This document shows positions 27,823-35,347 of a DNA stretch of 41,810 nucleotides, in pieces. Each line of letters begins with the position of its first letter. The stretch's first letter is position 1. Source of the DNA: Marilutibacter chinensis (GTDB taxonomy: Bacteria; Pseudomonadota; Gammaproteobacteria; Xanthomonadales; Xanthomonadaceae); the NCBI RefSeq assembly GCF_021725675.1, contig NZ_JAKJPO010000011.1:1-41810 (forward strand), written 5' to 3'. The translations under genes and the position numbers were made by a program. Under the pieces are notes generated by a model. The model ran no database searches and was not told where the DNA came from. It worked only from the letters and a program-made list of their open reading frames with translations.

Positions 27823-29226
27823 ATGTCATTCCTGATCGTTCTGGCCGCACTGTGCTTCCTGATGTTCGTCGCCTACCGCGGCTACAGCGTGATCCTGTTC
27901 GCGCCGGTCGCCGCGCTGGGCGCAGTGCTCCTGACCGACCCGTCGCTGGTCGCGCCGATGTTCACCGGCCTGTTCATGGACAAGATGGTCGGCTTCATCA
28001 AGCTGTACTTCCCGGTATTCCTGCTCGGCGCGATCTTCGGCAAGCTGATCGAGATTTCCGGCTTCTCCAAGGCGATCGTCGCCTCGACCATCAAGCTGCT
28101 CGGCGCGCAGCGGGCGATGCTGTCGATCGTGGTCGTCTGTGCGCTGCTGACCTACGGTGGCGTCTCGCTGTTCGTGGTGGTGTTCGCGGTGTACCCGTTC
28201 GCCGCCGAACTGTTCCGGCAGAGCGACATTCCGAAACGGCTGATTCCCGGCACGATCGCGCTGGGCGCGTTCACCTTCACGATGGACGCGCTGCCCGGCA
28301 CCCCACAGATCCAGAACATCATCCCGACCGCGTTCTTCGGCACCGATTCGTGGGCGGCGCCGGTGCTCGGCACGGCCGGCGGTGTGTTCATCCTGATCGT
28401 CGGCATGGCCTGGCTGGAAACGCGCCGACGCAAGGCCGCGCGCGCCGGCGAGGGCTACGGCGACCCGGCGACCCTGCTCAACGAACCCCCTGCGTTCACC
28501 GGCGGCAAGCTCGCCAATCCGTTCCTCGCGATCCTGCCTCTGGTGCTGGTGGGGATATCGAACAAGCTGTTCACGGTCTGGATACCGCAGCTCTACGGCG
28601 ACAGCCACAGCTTCGACCCGGCGGTGGTCGGCAATGCCGCTCCGGTGGTGCAGGAAGTGTCGAAGATCGCGGCGATCTGGGCGGTCCAGGGCGCGCTGCT
28701 GGTCGGCATCGCCACGGTGATCGCGTTCGCCTGGAAACCGGTGATGGCGAGCTTCGCCGAAGGCACGAAGAGCGCGGTCGGCGGCGCCCTGCTCGCCTCG
28801 ATGAACACCGCGTCGGAGTATGGCTTCGGCGCGGTGATCGCCGCCCTCCCCGGCTTCCTCGTCGTCGCCAACGCGCTGGGCTCGATCCCCAACCCGCTGG
28901 TCAACGAAGCGGTCACCGTGACCGCGCTGGCCGGCATCACCGGCTCGGCCTCCGGCGGCATGAGCATCGCACTGGCGGCGATGGCCGACACCTTCATCGC
29001 CAACGCCGATGCCGCGGCCATCCCGATGGAGGTCCTGCACCGCGTCGCGTCGATGGCCTCCGGCGGCATGGATACCCTGCCCCACAACGGTGCGGTGATC
29101 ACCCTGCTCGCGGTCACCGGCCTGACCCACCGCCAGGCCTACAAGGACATCTTCGCGATCACCGTGATCAAGACGATGGCGGTGTTCGTGGTGATCGGCC
29201 TGTTCTACGCCACCGGCCTGACCTGA
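27823..29226 (+). CDS. GntP-family permease, likely 3-hydroxybutyrate/organic-acid:H+ symporter
   Basis: The 467-aa protein is almost entirely membrane helices (about 12-13), starting MSFLIVLAALCFLMFVAYRG. GntP motifs are visible: YFPVFLLGAIFGKLIEISGF, LGAFTFTMDALPGTPQIQN (substrate-site loop) and GITGSASGGMSIALAAMADTF. GntP proteins carry gluconate and related hydroxy acids, and one branch sits with 3-hydroxybutyrate dehydrogenase genes in Pseudomonas and is used for D-3-hydroxybutyrate. The context here (3HB-oligomer hydrolase, TonB receptor, PHA synthase) favours that branch. The open frame extends to 27604, but the sequence before 27823 is not protein-like; GGGGAT lies about 6 bases before the ATG. 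Substrate inferred. Confidence 0.88.
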   Translation: MSFLIVLAALCFLMFVAYRGYSVILFAPVAALGAVLLTDPSLVAPMFTGLFMDKMVGFIKLYFPVFLLGAIFGKLIEISGFSKAIVASTIKLLGAQRAMLSIVVVCALLTYGGVSLFVVVFAVYPFAAELFRQSDIPKRLIPGTIALGAFTFTMDALPGTPQIQNIIPTAFFGTDSWAAPVLGTAGGVFILIVGMAWLETRRRKAARAGEGYGDPATLLNEPPAFTGGKLANPFLAILPLVLVGISNKLFTVWIPQLYGDSHSFDPAVVGNAAPVVQEVSKIAAIWAVQGALLVGIATVIAFAWKPVMASFAEGTKSAVGGALLASMNTASEYGFGAVIAALPGFLVVANALGSIPNPLVNEAVTVTALAGITGSASGGMSIALAAMADTFIANADAAAIPMEVLHRVASMASGGMDTLPHNGAVITLLAVTGLTHRQAYKDIFAITVIKTMAVFVVIGLFYATGLT

Positions 29227-29244
29227 ACGACACGTTGCGATGCT

Positions 29245-29261
29245 GACGTAACGATTACGTC
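29245..29261. repeat. Perfect palindrome GACGTAA-N3-TTACGTC
   Basis: Seven-base perfect arms around CGA lie between the permease stop (29226) and the ybhP-like start (29329). With 67 bases to the next start it is well placed as an operator for the ybhP-clsB-ybhN operon; its AT-rich arms and lack of a T-run make a terminator less likely. The binding protein is unknown. Confidence 0.5.
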
Positions 29262-29328
29262 CCGCTCACGCGACGCATCCCGCGCCCGCGGCAGAATCGG
29301 TGTCCGACACCGCTTCAGCCGCGGGCGC

Positions 29329-30072
29329 ATGGCTTCGTTCAACGTTCTGACCGTCAATGCACACATGGGCTTCAACCTGCTCAACAGGCGCTTCGTGCTG
29401 CCCGAGCTCCGCGAAGCCATCCGCGACGTGTCAGCCGACGTGGTGTTCCTGCAAGAGGTGCTTGGCGAACACGTCCTCCATGCCGAACGCCACCCGGAAT
29501 GGCCGCAGGCGACCCAGTACGAGTTCCTCGCCGACACCCTCTGGCCGCAGTTCGCCTACGGCCGCAACGCCGTTTATCCACACGGTCACCACGGCAATGC
29601 ACTGTTGTCGAAATTTCCGATACTCCGTCACCGCAACCGCGACGTGTCCGTACGGGGGCACGAACAGCGGGGGCTGCTGTACGGCCTGCTGCAACTGCCC
29701 GGACTGTCGTTCAAGGTACACACTCTCTGTGTACACCTGGGACTGCGCGAACCGCACCGGCACAGGCAGCTGCGATTGCTGTGCGACATGGTCAACGAGG
29801 AGATTCCGGCCGATGCGCCGCTGATCGTCGCCGGCGACTTCAACGACTGGCGCGTGCGCGGCCACCCGCTGTTGCGGGACTGCCGGCTGCAGGAAGCGTT
29901 CGAGGTGACCACCGGCCGCGTCGCGCGCACCTTTCCGGCACGCTGGCCGCTGATGCCACTGGATCGCATCTACGTGCGCGGCCTGCGCATCCGCAGCGCC
30001 CGCGTCCCACGCGGACGGCCGTGGTCGCACCTGTCGGACCACCTGCCGCTGCTGGCGAAGGTCGCGCTGTGA
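29329..30072 (+). CDS. ybhP: Endonuclease/exonuclease/phosphatase-domain protein (YbhP-like)
   Basis: The 247-aa protein is a single EEP domain: FNVLTVNAHMGF at the N-terminus, VVFLQEVLGEH (metal-binding Glu), LSFKVHTLCVHLGLRE, PLIVAGDFNDWR (catalytic Asp-x-Asn) and SHLSDHLPLLAKV (Ser-Asp-His at the end). This fold cleaves phosphodiester bonds in DNA, sphingomyelin or phosphoinositides. In E. coli ybhP is the first gene of the ybhP-clsB(ybhO)-ybhN operon and the same order occurs here, so a lipid-related phosphodiesterase role is more likely than a nuclease role. The stop overlaps the clsB start (GTGA). Confidence 0.88.
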   Translation: MASFNVLTVNAHMGFNLLNRRFVLPELREAIRDVSADVVFLQEVLGEHVLHAERHPEWPQATQYEFLADTLWPQFAYGRNAVYPHGHHGNALLSKFPILRHRNRDVSVRGHEQRGLLYGLLQLPGLSFKVHTLCVHLGLREPHRHRQLRLLCDMVNEEIPADAPLIVAGDFNDWRVRGHPLLRDCRLQEAFEVTTGRVARTFPARWPLMPLDRIYVRGLRIRSARVPRGRPWSHLSDHLPLLAKVAL

Positions 30073-31295
30073 GCGCCCTCGGGCGACCGGCATCAGCGGC
30101 GGCGCCCTGGCGCGCCGGCAACAGCGCGCGCCTGCTCGAGAACGGCGAGGCGTACTTTCCCGCGGCCTTCGCGGCGATCGACGCCGCCGCCCGCGAGATC
30201 CTGCTGGAAACGTTCATCTGGTTCGAGGACGAGGTCGGCTGGGAACTGCACCGACGGCTGCTCGAGGCGGCACAGCGCGGCGTGCGCGTGGAGGTACTGG
30301 TCGACGGCTATGGATCGCCCGGCTTCACGCCGCAGTTCCTGCAACCGCTGCTGGAGGCGGGCGTGCGGTTGCGCGTGTTCGATCACCGGCCGCGCCGGTT
30401 CGGCGTGCGCCTGCATGTGTTCCGGCGCATGCACCGCAAGCTGCTGGTGGTGGACGGCAGACGCGCCTTCATCGGTGGCATCAACTATGCCGCCGACCAC
30501 CTGGCCCACTACGGCCCCGGAGCCAAGCAGGACTATGCGGTCGAGCTGGAAGGCCCCATCGTCGCCGACGTGCATTCGTTCGTCGAATGCGCGCTCGCCA
30601 CGCACGGGATCGGCCATCCCTGGCGGCCGCAGCCGAAGATCGAAGTCCCTCAGGCGGGCGACGCCCGGATCATGTTCCTGCCACGGGACAACGACCATCG
30701 CAGCACCAGCATCGAGCACGAGTACCGGCGGGCGATACGCGCGGCGCGGCGTGAACTGATGCTGGCGAACGCCTATTTCTTTCCCGGCTACGGCTTTCTG
30801 CGCGATCTCCGTCAAGCCGCCCGCCGCGGCGTGCGGGTGACGCTGATCGTGCAGGGCGAACCCGATACGCCGATCGCGCTGACCGCGGCACGGGTGCTGT
30901 ACGCGCACCTGCTCGATGCCGGCATCAGTGTCCACGAGTACTGCGAGCGCCCGTTCCACGGCAAGGTCGCCTATGTCGACGACGAGTGGTGCACCGTCGG
31001 CTCCAGCAATCTGGATCCGCTCAGCCTGTCGCTGAACCTGGAAGCGAACATCTTCATCCACGACCGCGCCTTCGTCGACGATCTGCGCACGCGCCTGCAG
31101 GCGCTGATCCGACAGCACTGCCGTGCGGTCGACCGGGCGAGCGTCCCCCGCCAGCGCTTCTGGCAGCCGCTGACGCGACCGCTGCTGTTCCATTGCCTGC
31201 GCCGCTTCCCCGACTGGGCCAGCCGCCTGCCGGCGCCGCCGCCGCGCACCGCGCTCATGCATCCGCCCGAAGCCCCGGGGCCGGAGAAAAGCTGA
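30069..31295 (+). CDS. clsB: Cardiolipin synthase B (phospholipase D family)
   Basis: ClsB makes cardiolipin by phosphatidyl transfer at the inner membrane. The 408-aa protein has the two HKD motifs of the PLD superfamily: H122-x-K124-x4-D129 in MHRKLLVVDGRRAFIGGINY and H297-x-K299-x4-D304 in FHGKVAYVDDEWCTVGSSNL. It lacks the N-terminal membrane helices of ClsA, as expected for ClsB. The N-terminal block RLLENGEAYFPAAFAAIDAA and EILLETFIWFEDEVG is also typical. The GTG start at 30069 overlaps the preceding stop, so translation is coupled. The stop shares one base with the next start (TGATG). Confidence 0.93.
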   Translation: MSALGRPASAAAPWRAGNSARLLENGEAYFPAAFAAIDAAAREILLETFIWFEDEVGWELHRRLLEAAQRGVRVEVLVDGYGSPGFTPQFLQPLLEAGVRLRVFDHRPRRFGVRLHVFRRMHRKLLVVDGRRAFIGGINYAADHLAHYGPGAKQDYAVELEGPIVADVHSFVECALATHGIGHPWRPQPKIEVPQAGDARIMFLPRDNDHRSTSIEHEYRRAIRAARRELMLANAYFFPGYGFLRDLRQAARRGVRVTLIVQGEPDTPIALTAARVLYAHLLDAGISVHEYCERPFHGKVAYVDDEWCTVGSSNLDPLSLSLNLEANIFIHDRAFVDDLRTRLQALIRQHCRAVDRASVPRQRFWQPLTRPLLFHCLRRFPDWASRLPAPPPRTALMHPPEAPGPEKS

Positions 31296-32233
31296 TGACG
31301 CGGCGATCGCGGTGGCACCGTGTCCGTCGCTGGGCGTTCGCCGCCCTGCTGCTGGCCGCCGCGGTGCTGCTGGTGCGCTATGCGCGTGGTATCGACTGGC
31401 CGCAGGTCGGCGCCGCGCTCGCCGGCTACGCGCCGTCGACACTGCTGTCGGCTGCGGCGCTGGCTGCGCTGTCCTACCTGCTGTACGGCAGCTACGACCT
31501 GGTCGCCCGCGTCCACGCCGGCCATGCCCTGCCCGCGGGAAAGGTCCTGGCGATCGCCTTCACCTGCTATGCGTTCGGACTCAACATCGGCGCTCTGGTT
31601 GGCAGCACCGGACTGCGCTACCGGCTGTATTCCCACGCAGGACTGGGCGCCGGCTGCATCACGCGGATCGTGGTCTTCAGCACGGCCACCAACTGGCTGG
31701 GCTACCTGATGCTCGCGGGCGCCCTGCTGGCGATGGGCGCGATCGCGCCGCCGCCGCACTGGGGACCGGCCGGGGCCTCCTTGCGCTGGCTGGGCGCCGG
31801 AATGTTTGCCGCGGCCGCCGGCTACCTGCTCGCATGCCGCTTCGGCCACGGGCGCATGTTCCATCTGCGCAGTCACCACTTCCGCCTGCCGCCGCCATCG
31901 CTGGGCGCTCTGCAATTGCTGCTCGCGGGCACCAACTGGGCGCTGGCTGGCGCCGTGCTTCACGTGCTGATGCCGCCCGCGATCGGCTACTTCGATGCGC
32001 TCGGCGCACTGCTGATGTCGGCGCTGGCAACGCTGATCGTAAGGATTCCGGCAGGTCTCGGAGTGCTGGAGGCGGTGACGCTGGCCGCGCTGGGCCATCT
32101 GGAGTCGACGCCGCGACTGCTGGCCGCCGTGCTGGCGTTCCGCGCCTGCTATTACCTGCTGCCGCTGCTGGCAGGACTGGTCCTCTACACCGTCCTGGAG
32201 ACACGGGCGCTGCGCGCGGTGCGGGAGTCCTGA
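31295..32233 (+). CDS. ybhN: YbhN-like integral membrane protein (lysylphosphatidylglycerol synthase TM superfamily)
   Basis: The 312-aa protein has about eight membrane helices. Family motifs include LSYLLYGSYDLVAR, FTCYAFGLNIGALVGSTGLR (the N-I/x-x-G-x-x-x-G-x-R core) and IVRIPAGLGVLEAVTLAAL near the end. This is the membrane half of the MprF/UPF0104 superfamily, linked to lipid flipping, without the aminoacyl transferase domain. In E. coli it is the third gene after clsB, and the TGATG junction here ties it to clsB. The local role may be movement of cardiolipin or another lipid; that is inference. Confidence 0.88.
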   Translation: MTRRSRWHRVRRWAFAALLLAAAVLLVRYARGIDWPQVGAALAGYAPSTLLSAAALAALSYLLYGSYDLVARVHAGHALPAGKVLAIAFTCYAFGLNIGALVGSTGLRYRLYSHAGLGAGCITRIVVFSTATNWLGYLMLAGALLAMGAIAPPPHWGPAGASLRWLGAGMFAAAAGYLLACRFGHGRMFHLRSHHFRLPPPSLGALQLLLAGTNWALAGAVLHVLMPPAIGYFDALGALLMSALATLIVRIPAGLGVLEAVTLAALGHLESTPRLLAAVLAFRACYYLLPLLAGLVLYTVLETRALRAVRES

Positions 32234-32285
32234 GCCGGCCCAGGCAGGCGCCGATGGGCCAGCGCTGGCCTCGCATGCAGGCTGA

Positions 32286-32305
32286 CGTTAGTATTTTGAC
32301 TAACG
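32286..32305. promoter_or_regulatory. LexA-box-like palindrome upstream of dinB
   Basis: CGTTAGT-attttg-ACTAACG is a perfect 7+7 inverted repeat 22 bases before the dinB start. The xanthomonad LexA site is known as TTAG-N6-TACTA; this site reads TTAG-N6-GACTA, one difference. Its position over the promoter fits SOS repression of the error-prone polymerase. Confidence 0.7.
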
Positions 32306-32327
32306 CCCTGCCCGCACCACGTTCCGA

Positions 32328-33437
32328 GTGTCTCCGCCGCTCCGCAAGATCCTGCACATCGACATGGACGCGTTCTACGCGTCGGTGGAGCAGCGCGACG
32401 ATCCGGGCCTGCGCGGCAGGCCGGTGGTCGTGGCATGGCGTGGTGCGCGCTCGGTGGTCTGCGCGGCCAGCTACGAGGCGCGCAAGTTCGGCGTGCGTTC
32501 GGCGATGCCGGCGCTGCGGGCGGAGCGGCTGTGTCCGCATGCGGTGTTCGTCGCGCCGGATTTCCCCCGTTACAAGGCGGTATCGCGACAGGTCCGCGGA
32601 ATCTTCGCCCGCCACACCGAGCTGATCGAGCCGCTGTCGCTCGACGAGGCCTACCTCGACGTCACCGAGACCAGGACCGGCTTGCCGTCGGCGACCGCGA
32701 CCGCCGAGGCGATCCGTGCCGCGATCCGCGAGGAAACCGGTCTGACTGCATCCGCGGGGGTCGCACCGAACAAGTTCCTTGCCAAGATCGCGTCCGACTG
32801 GCGCAAACCCGACGGCCTGTTCGTGCTCAAGCCGCACCAGGTCGAGGCGTTCCTCACCCCGCTGCCGGTAGGACGCCTGCCCGGCGTCGGCAAGGTCACC
32901 GAACGCCGGCTCGGCAAGCTCGGCATCGCCACCGTCGGCGATCTGCGCACGCTGGGGCAGGACCGGCTGGAAGCGATGTTCGGCCGTTGGGGTGCGCGTC
33001 TGCACCGGCTTTCGCACGGGATCGACGACAACCCGGTGCAACCGGAGCGGCCGACCATGCAGGTGTCCTCCGAGGACACCTTTCCCGACGACCTTCCGCT
33101 GGACGCACTGGACACGCACATCCGGCGACTGGCGGAAAAGACCTGGGCCGGCTACCAGCGCGAGCGGGAACGCGACCCACAACGGATCGCGCGCACCGTG
33201 GTGCTGAAGCTGAAGACCGCCGACTTCCGCATCCTGACCCGCAGCCTGACCCTGCCTGCACTGCCCGCCGGCGCGCAGGCGTTGGCCGCTGTGGCGTGCG
33301 GGCTGCGCGAACGCGTCGACCTGCCGGCGGACACGCTGTACCGGCTGGTCGGCGTCGGCATTTCCGGCTTCACCGGGACCGAGGACGCCGTCGCGCAGAG
33401 CGACCTGTTCGGCGCCGACGAACCTCCCCTGCCCTGA
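32328..33437 (+). CDS. dinB: DNA polymerase IV (Y family)
   Basis: Pol IV carries out error-prone translesion synthesis. The 369-aa protein has the catalytic block ILHIDMDAFYASVEQRDDP (Asp12), the S-L-D106-E107-A-Y motif in EPLSLDEAYLDVTET, and helix-hairpin-helix GRLPGVGKVTERRLGKLG. A little-finger domain follows, with a C-terminal QSDLF clamp-binding motif (beta-clamp contact). The GTG at 32328 is the only start that keeps KILHIDMDAFY at the right distance from the N-terminus. A LexA-like palindrome lies just upstream, indicating SOS control. It converges with the serine hydrolase gene at 33441, 3 bases away. Confidence 0.95.
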   Translation: MSPPLRKILHIDMDAFYASVEQRDDPGLRGRPVVVAWRGARSVVCAASYEARKFGVRSAMPALRAERLCPHAVFVAPDFPRYKAVSRQVRGIFARHTELIEPLSLDEAYLDVTETRTGLPSATATAEAIRAAIREETGLTASAGVAPNKFLAKIASDWRKPDGLFVLKPHQVEAFLTPLPVGRLPGVGKVTERRLGKLGIATVGDLRTLGQDRLEAMFGRWGARLHRLSHGIDDNPVQPERPTMQVSSEDTFPDDLPLDALDTHIRRLAEKTWAGYQRERERDPQRIARTVVLKLKTADFRILTRSLTLPALPAGAQALAAVACGLRERVDLPADTLYRLVGVGISGFTGTEDAVAQSDLFGADEPPLP

Positions 33438-33440
33438 ACC

Positions 33441-34598
33441 TCAGCGTCCGCCGCCCGTGGCTTCCGCGCCGAACAGCGCCGCGACCCGCAACGCGGTCGC
33501 ATACGGCTCGGGATCGTTGCGATTGCTGAGCAGTACGACAGTGAGGCGTCGCTGCGGGAAACGGACCAGGACGTTGCGGAAGCCGATGCTTTCGCCCGAA
33601 TGCCACAGGCTGTCGCCGGTGATCCGCCATCCGAAACCATAGGCGATATCCGGGTCATCGGTCGGCGTCGTCGCAGCGAACGCGAGCCGGCGCGAGGCGT
33701 CGCTCAACAGACGGTCGTCGTAGAGCGCGGCGTCCCACCGGGCCAGGTCGTCGATCGACGAATAGATGCCGCCGTCGCCCAGCACGGCGCTGGTCAGGCT
33801 CTGGTCGGTCCGGACCCAGCCGGAATCCGTCCGGCTGTAGCCGTAGGCGCGCTCCGGCACGGCCGGCCCTTCCCTGACGTAGGCGAGGGTCGCATCCATG
33901 CCCAGCGGCGCGAAGATGCGCTGGCGGAGGAACTCCGGGTAATCGACGCCGGAAGCGCGCTCCACGACCAGTGCGAGCAGCGCGTAGCCGCTGTTGCTGT
34001 AACGGTAACCGGTACCCGGTACGAAATAGGTTCGGTCCTGCCGTTCCAGAATCGTGAGCACATCGGCGTCGCGCAACTGGTCGGACAGGTCGGCGGGGTC
34101 GAGGTCGGCGGGCATCGCCTCCTCGTAGTCGACAAGACCCGAGGTATGGGTCAGCAAATGGCGGATGGTGACGGTATCCGTCGCAGCCGGCAGTGTCGGC
34201 AGCCAGCGCCTGACCGGGTCGTCCAGGTCGAGCCGGCGGTCCTCGGCCAGCAACAACACGGCCGCCGCGGTGAACTGCTTGCTGATCGAGGCCAGGCGGA
34301 AATTCGTCGCCGGCGTCACTGCACGACCGGTTTCCAGCTCGGCCAGGCCGTAGCCGCGGCGCACGACCGCCTCGCCGTCGCGGATCACCATCAGGGCCGC
34401 GCCGGGGACCTCGCCCTGGTAGCGCGCCATCAACGCATCGACGCCTGCATCGGTCGACGTACGGGGCGGCGGCGGCGCGGCCGGATCGAGTCCGCGACCG
34501 GCGCATGCGAGCAGGACGGCTGCGACGACGGCAAGCAGAACGGCGGCGAAAAGCCGCTGCCGTCCGGCCGGTCCCGCCGATGTGGGATCGGAACGCAT
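33441..34598 (-). CDS. Serine hydrolase (beta-lactamase/PBP4* type), lipoprotein
   Basis: The 385-aa protein has a lipoprotein signal (LLAVVAAVLLACAG, Cys32). Its class C beta-lactamase-like fold has Ser104-x-x-Lys107 (SISK) as nucleophile and general base, Tyr200-Ser-Asn (YSN), and HSG in place of the usual K-T-G. Such proteins are peptidases or esterases acting in the periplasm; true beta-lactamase activity is not implied. The frame extends upstream to 34841, but ATG 34598 places the lipobox correctly and lies 4 bases after the dipeptidase stop. Together with the VanX-like gene and the second serine hydrolase it forms a likely peptidoglycan-peptide processing operon. Confidence 0.88.
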   Translation of the reverse strand: MRSDPTSAGPAGRQRLFAAVLLAVVAAVLLACAGRGLDPAAPPPPRTSTDAGVDALMARYQGEVPGAALMVIRDGEAVVRRGYGLAELETGRAVTPATNFRLASISKQFTAAAVLLLAEDRRLDLDDPVRRWLPTLPAATDTVTIRHLLTHTSGLVDYEEAMPADLDPADLSDQLRDADVLTILERQDRTYFVPGTGYRYSNSGYALLALVVERASGVDYPEFLRQRIFAPLGMDATLAYVREGPAVPERAYGYSRTDSGWVRTDQSLTSAVLGDGGIYSSIDDLARWDAALYDDRLLSDASRRLAFAATTPTDDPDIAYGFGWRITGDSLWHSGESIGFRNVLVRFPQRRLTVVLLSNRNDPEPYATALRVAALFGAEATGGGR

Positions 34599-34602
34599 CG
34601 GG

Positions 34603-35343
34603 CTATTCCACCGGCACGTCGTGGTAGGTCCGCGGCGACGGCTCGGGGTCGAGCGTGTAGTGCCACCATTCCTGCGGATAGTTGCGGAAACCGTGCCGTT
34701 CCATCGCCGCACGCAGACGATCGCGGTTGGCGCGTTGCTCCGCGGTGACCTGCGGCGAATCGGTGTTCGCACGCGGATCGAAGAAGTCGAACGGCGTGCC
34801 CATGTCGAGCGGACGGCAGGCGCGGTCGCGGTCGCATTCAAGCAGGGTCAGGTCCACCGTCGCGCCCCTGCTGTGCCCGGACAGCGGCGCGATGTACTCG
34901 CCGCGCAATGCGCTCTTGGGCAGGTTGGGGTGATAGCGGGTGCGGATGGCCGGGTCGGCATCCTCCTCGACCCAGCGCATGAAGCGGCGGACCGCGCGCA
35001 CCGGCCGGTAGCAGTCGAATATACGCAACCGCAGCCCCTGCGCGCGCAGCTCTGATTCGACCGCGGCCAGCGCATCGGCCGCCGGCGCCAGAAGATAGCA
35101 ACGCGGATGCCGATAGCCGTCCACCGGGGCACCGGTGAAGTTGTCATTGCCGGCATACCGGATGTCCAGGTCGATATCCGCCACCCGCTCGCGGATGTCG
35201 ACCAGTCCGGCCTGTTGCGGCGTCGTGGCCATGGAAAACATCGGCGGGCTGGCTGCCGCGTCGTCGGCGGCACGCCCCGCGCAACCCGTCGCGGTCGCGG
35301 CAAGCAAGGCCGAGAGCATGGCCTGTCGAAACCCGCCGCGCAC
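34603..35343 (-). CDS. D-alanyl-D-alanine dipeptidase (VanX/DdpX family), lipoprotein
   Basis: The zinc dipeptidase fold is shown by SGHSRGATVDLTL (S-x-H-x-x-G-x-x-x-D, two zinc ligands) and by EWWHYTL (catalytic Glu and third zinc His). LRIFDCYRPVRAVRRFM and YAGNDNFTGAPVDGY are also typical. It hydrolyses D-Ala-D-Ala. The N-terminus (FRQAMLSALLAATATGCAG) is a lipobox signal, so this copy is exported and probably recycles cell-wall dipeptide, unlike cytoplasmic VanX of glycopeptide resistance. I start at GTG 35343, four bases after the preceding stop; ATG 35319 is the alternative. No vanH/vanA genes are present. Confidence 0.9.
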   Translation of the reverse strand: MRGGFRQAMLSALLAATATGCAGRAADDAAASPPMFSMATTPQQAGLVDIRERVADIDLDIRYAGNDNFTGAPVDGYRHPRCYLLAPAADALAAVESELRAQGLRLRIFDCYRPVRAVRRFMRWVEEDADPAIRTRYHPNLPKSALRGEYIAPLSGHSRGATVDLTLLECDRDRACRPLDMGTPFDFFDPRANTDSPQVTAEQRANRDRLRAAMERHGFRNYPQEWWHYTLDPEPSPRTYHDVPVE

Positions 35344-35347
35344 CGCC

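Noticed and set aside
34603..35343. Vancomycin-resistance cluster
   Set aside because: Only a VanX-like dipeptidase is present, with a lipoprotein signal, and no ligase, dehydrogenase or VanRS-type genes adjoin it.
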